A stretch of 64,000 bases of DNA from Streptosporangium pseudovulgare. GTDB taxonomy: Bacteria; Actinomycetota; Actinomycetes; Streptosporangiales; Streptosporangiaceae. The notes under the pieces were generated by a model. That model saw only the letters and a list, made by a program, of their open reading frames with translations. It had not been told where the DNA came from and ran no database searches. The translations under genes were made by a program, and so were the position numbers. Shown here piece by piece: positions 59,815-64,000 of this stretch (position 1 is the first letter of the stretch; every line of letters begins with the position of its first letter). Location: contig NZ_BMQJ01000013.1 of the NCBI RefSeq assembly GCF_014648055.1, forward strand, positions 228,305 through 292,304, read 5' to 3'.

Positions 59815-60573
59815 ATGGAGTGGACGATCCAGGAACTCGCGGCGAGGGCCGGCATCACCAGCCGTACCCTGCGTCACTACGACCGGGTCGGGCTCCTGGC
59901 CCCGTCCCGGATCGGCGTGAACGGGTACCGCTACTACGACTTCAGCGCGGTCGCCCGGCTGCAGCGGATCCTGCTCATGCGCCGGCTCGGCATGGGCCTG
60001 TCGGCCATCGCCGGGGTCCTGGCCGACGAGGTGGACACATGCGACGGGCTCCGCGCCCACATCGCCGCTCTGGAGGAGGAACGGGACCGCATCGAACAGC
60101 AGATCCGGTCTGCGCGCCACACGCTCGACGCCCTGCAGTCGGGGGCGGAACCGCGGATGGACGTCATGCTGGCGGGGTTCAACGACGACTACGAGGAAGA
60201 GGTGGTCTCACGCTGGGGCGAGCGCGCGTTCCAGGAGAGCAACGACTGGTGGCACGGCAAGACCCTCGACCAGCAGCGGGCCTGGAAGCAGGACACCGAG
60301 GACCTCGTCGCCGCATGGGTCGCCGCGGCGAAGGCCGGGGTCTCCCCGACATCGGAACACGCCCAGTCGCTGGCCGCCCGGCACGTCCGGTGGCTGAGCC
60401 GGATCCCGGGCACCCCCACGGCCGAGGGTGACCGGGAGCGCTCGATCGAGATGGTGGAATGCCTGGGGGACATGTACGCCGACGACCCCCGCTTCGCGGG
60501 CATGTACGACGACGCCGCGGGGGCGACGTTCGTCCGCGACGCATTGCGAACGTACGCGCGGACCCGGATTTGA
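59815..60573 (+). CDS. MerR-family regulator with TipAS drug-binding domain (TipAL-like)
   Basis: A 252-residue regulator. The MerR helix-turn-helix is TIQELAARAGITSRTLRHYDRVGLLAPSRIGVNGYRYY, a coiled coil spans residues 80-115 (HIAALEEERDRIEQQIRSARHTL), and the C-terminal TipAS domain (SRWGERAFQESNDWWHGKT...GDMYADDPRFAGMYDD...FVRDALRTYA) binds thiopeptide-like ligands in TipAL. ATG at 59815. The last residues read TRI and the stop codon TGA is the first base triplet of a TnpB-element end (60571), so the natural C-terminus may have been altered slightly. Confidence 0.92.
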   Translation: MEWTIQELAARAGITSRTLRHYDRVGLLAPSRIGVNGYRYYDFSAVARLQRILLMRRLGMGLSAIAGVLADEVDTCDGLRAHIAALEEERDRIEQQIRSARHTLDALQSGAEPRMDVMLAGFNDDYEEEVVSRWGERAFQESNDWWHGKTLDQQRAWKQDTEDLVAAWVAAAKAGVSPTSEHAQSLAARHVRWLSRIPGTPTAEGDRERSIEMVECLGDMYADDPRFAGMYDDAAGATFVRDALRTYARTRI

Positions 60574-60683
60574 CGTCCTCCCCGCCTTGAAGGGCGGGGA
60601 TTCTCCCCTGCCAGCCGCCGAGAACGCGGGCGGCTTGGAGTGGGTTCCTGCTTCGCCGGGTCGTGCCACCGCAAGCGGTGGTC
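60571..60683 (-). ncRNA. Right end / omega-RNA (reRNA) of a TnpB element
   Basis: On the minus strand, past the tnpB fragment, the sequence carries successive hairpins (CCACCGC/GCGGTGG; GCCGCC/GGCGGC) and ends in a CCCCGCC/GGCGGGG hairpin followed by GAGGACGTCAA, the classic right-end sequence of actinobacterial IS605/IS1341-type elements. In TnpB systems this end is transcribed as the guide scaffold, with the guide taken from the flanking DNA, here the 3' end of the TipAL-like gene. Confidence 0.7.
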
Positions 60684-61178
60684 TCACCGTCCCTCCACAG
60701 GCGGCTCGGACGGCAGGCCGCGTGACCAGCGCACCGGCACGTCCCCGATCTTCGGCAGGCGCAGCCTGCCGCCCGCCGTGACGGTGAACCGGGCGTTGCG
60801 GGTGAACCGGATCGCCTGCCGGTCGTCCTTGCGTGACCGGAACCGGGGCGGCGCGACTTTCGGACCCTTCCGCTTCCCGGCGACCGAGGCGAAGAAGTCC
60901 CGGTAGGCGGTGTTCAGATCGGCGAGCGCCTGCTGAAGCACCACGGCGGAGACCTCGCCCAGCCATGCCCGTTCGGGCGTCTTCTTCGCCTCGGTGATGA
61001 CCCGCTTGGACAACTCCCCATCCGAGACGTACGGCAGGCCCACCTCACGCGCCGCCCGGCGTGCGCGCAGCCCGTCGTTGAACACCACGCGGGCGCACCC
61101 GAACGCCCGCGCCAGCACTTCACGCTGGGCGGCGTCCGGGGAGAGCCGGTACCGGTAACGAAGCTGCACGGCCATCAT
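60684..61178 (-). pseudogene. tnpB: TnpB (IS605/IS1341 type), N-terminal remnant
   Basis: A 164-residue frame with the TnpB start (VQLRYRYRLSPDAAQREVLARAFGCARVVFNDGLRARR), KTPERAWLGEVSAVVLQQALADLNTAYRDFFASVAGKRKGPKVAPPRFRSRKDDRQAIRFTRN and RLRLPKIGDVPVRWSR. TnpB is normally about 400 residues; the RuvC nuclease domain and zinc ribbon are gone, and the frame runs straight into the element's right end. The nuclease is therefore dead. Confidence 0.85.
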
Positions 61179-61192
61179 CGTGCCACCCGGCC

Positions 61193-61350
61193 ATGACCGG
61201 GCGTAGGGGAATCCGGGCGATCCGTGAACACATCGGCGACCGCGCCGACGCCGCCCACCACCTCGGCGAGCACACCATTGTGGAGCGCGGGCGGCCGGCC
61301 CTTCGCCGTCCCGGTGCCCTACGCCTGGTGGGCCGAGCGGCAGGACCAGG
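61193..61350 (+). pseudogene. Phd/YefM-type antitoxin, frameshifted
   Basis: The frame from 61193 reads IRAIREHIGDRADAAHHLGEHTIVERGRP, like the Phd/YefM DNA-binding N-terminus. At 61297-61301 the family pattern jumps one frame to FAVPVPYAWWAERQ, matching the usual RGRPVAVLVPYEWW. The first residues are also atypical. No toxin gene is adjacent. From 61351 to 61558 I see nothing else. Confidence 0.5.
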
Positions 61351-61558
61351 AAGGTCAGGGCACGCTCGCGCCCTGGCGGGCACTCCCTCGCGGGCCTTCA
61401 CCTCCGCACCTGAAGGCCGGAGCACCGGCCCGCATCTCGGTAGCTCGTACGGTTCGCGGAAACGACCGGTTCCGCGAGGCCGGAGCCCGACGGAGGAACT
61501 CCAGCGTCAACGCGAGGCCGACGGGTGCCCGGTGGTCGTGGTGGGTGCTGACAGGCGG

Positions 61559-62005
61559 TCAGTTCTCCTCGAAGGGCTGGTCCGTGGCGAGGCCGGCGAA
61601 GGGCAGCGGGCAGTCGGGACAGGTGCAGTGGGTCAGGCTGTCGCAGCCGGCGCTCACCACCGCGCTCAGCGCGCGCCGGATGGTGGTCAGGTCGGCGATC
61701 CGCGCGTCCACCTCGGCGATCTTGGCTTGGGCGCGCTCACGCAGGTCCGGAGTGGGGTGACCGCGCCGGCCGGTGTCGATCAGTTCGGCCACCTCCTCCA
61801 GGGTGAAGCCGAGCCGCTGGGCGGCCTTGATCACGGTCAGCAGGGCGACGGTCTCGGGCGGGTAGGCGCGGTGCCCGCCCGGGCTGCGCCGAGGCTCGGT
61901 GATCAGCCCACGGCGTTCGTAGTAGCGCAGGGTCTGCCGGTTGACCCCGGCCCGCTCGGCCACCTGCCCGCTGCGCAGGTACGGCCCGCCGGTGTCCTGT
62001 CTCAC
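61559..62005 (-). CDS. MerR-family metal- or stress-responsive regulator
   Basis: A 148-residue regulator: YLRSGQVAERAGVNRQTLRYYERRGLITEPRRSPGGHRAYP helix-turn-helix, a coiled coil (RERAQAKIAEVDARIADLTTIRRAL), and a Cys-rich C-terminus AGCDSLTHCTCPDCPLPF with four Cys, apt for a thiophilic metal. GTG at 62005 overlaps the stop of the preceding gene as GTGA. The operon promoter contains a MerR-type palindrome. Confidence 0.9.
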   Translation of the reverse strand: MRQDTGGPYLRSGQVAERAGVNRQTLRYYERRGLITEPRRSPGGHRAYPPETVALLTVIKAAQRLGFTLEEVAELIDTGRRGHPTPDLRERAQAKIAEVDARIADLTTIRRALSAVVSAGCDSLTHCTCPDCPLPFAGLATDQPFEEN

Positions 62006-62349
62006 TCCGGCCGCCCAGCGGTCGTGCGGGCCTGCAGCGCGTCCAGCACTTCGACGTGCTCCGCCGGCACCGACACCTCCAGCGCCAGGCCGCCGTCGGC
62101 GATGGTGAGAGTGAAGGTGAAGAAGGAGCAGCAGCCGTTCTCCCGGGCCGTCAGTTCGGCGGCCCGGGCGGCGTCGCCCGGACTGAAGACGAGTTCCAGG
62201 CGTAGCCGGGTGGGTTCCGGCCGTGCCACACCCCGCACCGCGTCGGTGAACAAGGCGTCGAACTCGGCCACGCGAAGCGGCTGCCCGGCGGTGGGCAGAG
62301 TGCAGGCGGAGGGGGCCCATCCCAGGTCAAGGGCGATGGCTTGGGGCAT
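62002..62349 (-). CDS. Hypothetical protein co-encoded with MerR regulator
   Basis: A 115-residue protein with no recognised family. It has ALDLGWAPSACTLPTAGQPLRVAEFDALF at the start and a conserved-looking RENGCCSFFTFTLTIADGGLALEVSVP near residues 65-95; the vicinal Cys pair could bind metal. The ATG at 62349 is taken because a MerR-type promoter places transcription start there; there is no well-spaced ribosome binding site. It overlaps the regulator gene, so both form one unit. Confidence 0.7.
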   Translation of the reverse strand: MPQAIALDLGWAPSACTLPTAGQPLRVAEFDALFTDAVRGVARPEPTRLRLELVFSPGDAARAAELTARENGCCSFFTFTLTIADGGLALEVSVPAEHVEVLDALQARTTAGRPE

Positions 62350-62355
62350 ACCTCG

Positions 62356-62387
62356 ACGGTAAACCTGTACCCGGGTACCGAATGCAA
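62356..62387 (-). promoter_or_regulatory. MerR-type promoter with GTACCCGGGTAC palindrome
   Basis: Minus strand: -35 TTGCAT (62387-62382), then a perfect 12-base palindrome GTACCCGGGTAC inside a spacer of about 20 bases, then a -10 near TACCGT. The geometry fits MerR-type activation; mercury operators also use paired GTAC arms. The message would begin at or near the ATG. Confidence 0.68.
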
Positions 62388-62438
62388 GCCCTTCCGCCGT
62401 ACCGCCGCGGGCCGACGTCACGAGGTCTGGTCAACCCC

Positions 62439-62474
62439 TCTGCGCTGAGACTCCGAGATCGTTCTCAGCGCAGA
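62439..62474. terminator. 12-bp perfect inverted repeat
   Basis: TCTGCGCTGAGA (62439-62450) and TCTCAGCGCAGA (62463-62474) around a 12-base loop, in the 302-base gap 62350-62651 between divergent genes. It could be a hairpin, a regulator site or the end of a lost mobile element. Apart from this and the MerR-type promoter the gap holds no gene that I see. Confidence 0.45.
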
Positions 62475-62651
62475 CGGCTGTCCGCGGGTTCCTCGATCCC
62501 GGGATCCCAGCCTGCTCCAAGTCCCATCCAAGGGGTGCCGCCTAACGTCTCCCCGGACGCTCAATCAAGATCGTCCAGGGGTTGAGACGAGGACGCGGTA
62601 CGCACCTCGCTCCCGCCCGGCTCTCCACGGCGAAGTACCAAGGAATCTCTC

Positions 62652-63569
62652 ATGCAGATCGGATACGCAGTCCCGCAGTACGGTGCCTTCACCGACCCGG
62701 ATTTCATCCGGCAGGCCAGCACGGATCTGGAGGCCATGGGCTACAACAGCCTGTGGGCGGGTGATCGGATCATGCTGCCGCTCGAACCCAGCGATCCCTA
62801 CCCGGGAGGAGACGGCGAGATCCCCCCGGCCTTCGGGACGTTCTTCGACCCGCTGACCGCGTTGACGCTGGCCGCCGTCAGCACGCGGGAGATCCGGCTG
62901 GGAACCAGCACGCTCAACGCGCTGTGGCAACCGCCGGTCCTGCTTGCCCGCATGCTGACCTCGCTCGACCTGCTCAGCCGCGGACGGCTGGACGTCGGCA
63001 TCGGCCTCGGATGGCTGCGTGACGAGTACACCGCGACCGGGGTGCCCTGGCAGGGGAGGGGGGCCCGGCTCGAAGAGACGCTCGACCTGATGGAGGCCGT
63101 CTGGAGCAGTGAGGTGGTCGAGCACAAGGGCGCGCTCTGGACCGTACCGCCGTCGCACATCGACCTCAAGCCCTTCCAGCGGCCCCGCCCCCCGATCCTG
63201 CTCGCCGGTTACACGCCCCCGGCTCTGGAGAGGATCGGCCGGCGAGCCGACGGCTGGCTGTGCGCGGCGATGCCCATGCCCTATCTGACCTTCCTGTGGG
63301 ATGTGGCGCTGCAGACCGCGGCACGCGTCGGCCGGGATCCGTCGGCCCTGCGAATGGTGGTACGCGTCAACCCGAAGATCACCGATTCTCCCGCGCCCGA
63401 CGACCAGGTGCCGCACGCCGGAACCGTGCAGCAGATCGGTGACTACCTGCTGACCCTCGCCCAGGCCGGTGCCCACGAGGCGTTCGTCGACCTGCAGACG
63501 GCGACGTCCTCGCGCGACCAGTTCCTGGACGTCGCGCATGAGCTCATCACCAGGCTGCACGCCGACTGA
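62652..63569 (+). CDS. LLM-class F420-dependent oxidoreductase
   Basis: A 305-residue luciferase-like monooxygenase-fold protein: MQIGYAVPQYGAFTDPDFIRQASTDLEAMGYNSLWAGDRIMLP, TREIRLGTSTLNALWQPPVLLARMLTSLDLLSRGRLDVGIGLGWLRDEY, and PRPPILLAGYTPPALERIGRRADGWL. These match the F420-dependent branch common in actinobacteria. ATG at 62652 follows AAGGAA. Substrate unknown. Confidence 0.92.
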   Translation: MQIGYAVPQYGAFTDPDFIRQASTDLEAMGYNSLWAGDRIMLPLEPSDPYPGGDGEIPPAFGTFFDPLTALTLAAVSTREIRLGTSTLNALWQPPVLLARMLTSLDLLSRGRLDVGIGLGWLRDEYTATGVPWQGRGARLEETLDLMEAVWSSEVVEHKGALWTVPPSHIDLKPFQRPRPPILLAGYTPPALERIGRRADGWLCAAMPMPYLTFLWDVALQTAARVGRDPSALRMVVRVNPKITDSPAPDDQVPHAGTVQQIGDYLLTLAQAGAHEAFVDLQTATSSRDQFLDVAHELITRLHAD

Positions 63570-63670
63570 TGCCGTGATGGCCGATGCGTTCGAGGCCGGC
63601 ACAGGCGCGGCGGTGGCGAAGCCGCTCCAGGATCCGGTCGGATCCCCGGCCGCGACCAGGACATCCTCGT

Positions 63671-63697
63671 TCACCGCCGACGGCGTATCGGCGGTGA
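63671..63697 (+). terminator. 10-bp hairpin after the LLM oxidoreductase gene
   Basis: TCACCGCCGA and TCGGCGGTGA pair perfectly around 7 bases. The rest of 63570-63824 holds no gene that I can support. Confidence 0.55.
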
Positions 63698-63824
63698 TCC
63701 GCGGAAACCATCGGCGTCGGCGGGACGTCTGCTTTACGGTGAGTGATCCCGTGATGCGTCCCGGTGCCGTTGCCGTACCGGGGCACGAGCGGCGCGGGCG
63801 GGCGTGCGGTGTTGAGGAGGCGTG

Positions 63825-64000
63825 GTGGAGATCGAGCTGGCGGACGCGGTCGAGGCGGTCCGGGATGAGTTACTGGCGGCCGCGGTGCGCGGGGCAGGCA
63901 GTGAGATCGCCTTCACCGTGGGGCCGATCGAGCTGGAGTTCGCCGTGGAGCTGAAGGTGGACGCCAAGGCCAAGGGCGGGTTCAAGGCGTGGGTCGTCAC
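63825..64000 (+). CDS. Trypsin-co-occurring (trypco2) domain protein, 5' part
   Basis: The first 58 residues are visible: EIELADAVEAVRDELLAAAVRGAGSEIAFTVGPIELEFAVELKV, then KGGFKAWVV at the window edge. This is the trypco2 pattern (helix, then GPVELEF-type strands). Trypco2 domains occur in predicted NTP-dependent conflict systems of multicellular bacteria with trypsin-like proteases and TPR or NB-ARC proteins. GAGGAGG precedes two GTG codons; I take the second (63825) for spacing. Partners would lie beyond the right edge. Confidence 0.75.
   Translation, partial: MEIELADAVEAVRDELLAAAVRGAGSEIAFTVGPIELEFAVELKVDAKAKGGFKAWVV

Noticed and set aside
61351..61558. A gene between the antitoxin remnant and the MerR regulator
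   Set aside because: The open frames here have no ribosome binding site or recognisable pattern and are continuous with shadows of the MerR operon.

Overview
The window is very high-G+C DNA with GTG starts, ATGA/GTGA gene overlaps, mycothiol-type enzymes, AfsR-like and TipAL-like regulators and MsiK-style sugar importers that lack their own ATPase. This points to a mycelial actinomycete, most like the Streptosporangiaceae or Streptomyces relatives. The family-level placement is inference; nothing in the window (rRNA, for example) fixes the taxon.

Layout. 1-7.2 kb: a phosphotransferase tail, a NarL-type two-component system followed by an ABC exporter pair, a SUMF1-fold protein, an ECF41 (SigJ-like) sigma factor and a divergent mycothiol-dependent-isomerase-like protein. 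7.2-19.0 kb: a likely N-glycan utilisation locus. It has a GH38 alpha-mannosidase, a sugar importer, a LacI regulator, a GH5_18-like beta-mannosidase, a secreted GH85 endo-beta-N-acetylglucosaminidase and a gutted ROK kinase. Two near-identical operators (CTAAATCGSTTTAG) flank the LacI gene. 19.1-22.4 kb: an AraC/VOC pair and a UvrA-like class II ABC protein. 22.6-26.3 kb: four tandem, previously overlooked micro-genes on the minus strand, each with the same ribosome binding site. They encode 37-40 aa signal-peptide precursors whose predicted mature ends are hexapeptides finishing in Cys-Cys. They are divergent from an AfsR-like BTAD/NB-ARC/TPR regulator. This is the best candidate for an undescribed system (peptide signal plus TPR receptor).

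26.5-29.5 kb: small accessory genes (DUF4287, alpha/beta hydrolase, DHFR-like reductase with divergent HxlR regulator, VOC protein). 29.7-43.0 kb: a second glycan locus under a GntR/LacI hybrid regulator, with a GH18-like secreted protein, sugar importer, Gfo/Idh/MocA dehydrogenase, TIM-barrel isomerase, GH20 hexosaminidase, SDR-like protein, DapA-like aldolase and an enolase-superfamily enzyme. A GGAATGAATT motif recurs at three of its promoters. 43.2-47.2 kb: a second NarL-type two-component system, an esterase, an IS701-type remnant and a SnoaL-like protein. 47.4-50.0 kb: a large secreted chitinase (two CBM2, two FN3, GH18) behind a palindromic site.

50.1-50.7 kb: two gene ends left by a deletion (LysE, LysR). 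50.8-58.1 kb: a cell-wall regulon with a serine DD-carboxypeptidase, an OmpR-type response regulator, kinase and lipoprotein, an Asp/Glu racemase, and a murF-ddl operon. The promoter of the regulator gene is duplicated in front of ddl. 58.2-62.3 kb: decayed genes (phosphotransferase, MmyB-like regulator, TnpB with its omega-RNA end, Phd/YefM antitoxin) among live MerR-type units. 62.6-64 kb: an F420-dependent LLM oxidoreductase and the start of a trypco2 protein. No tRNA, rRNA or CRISPR array was seen.
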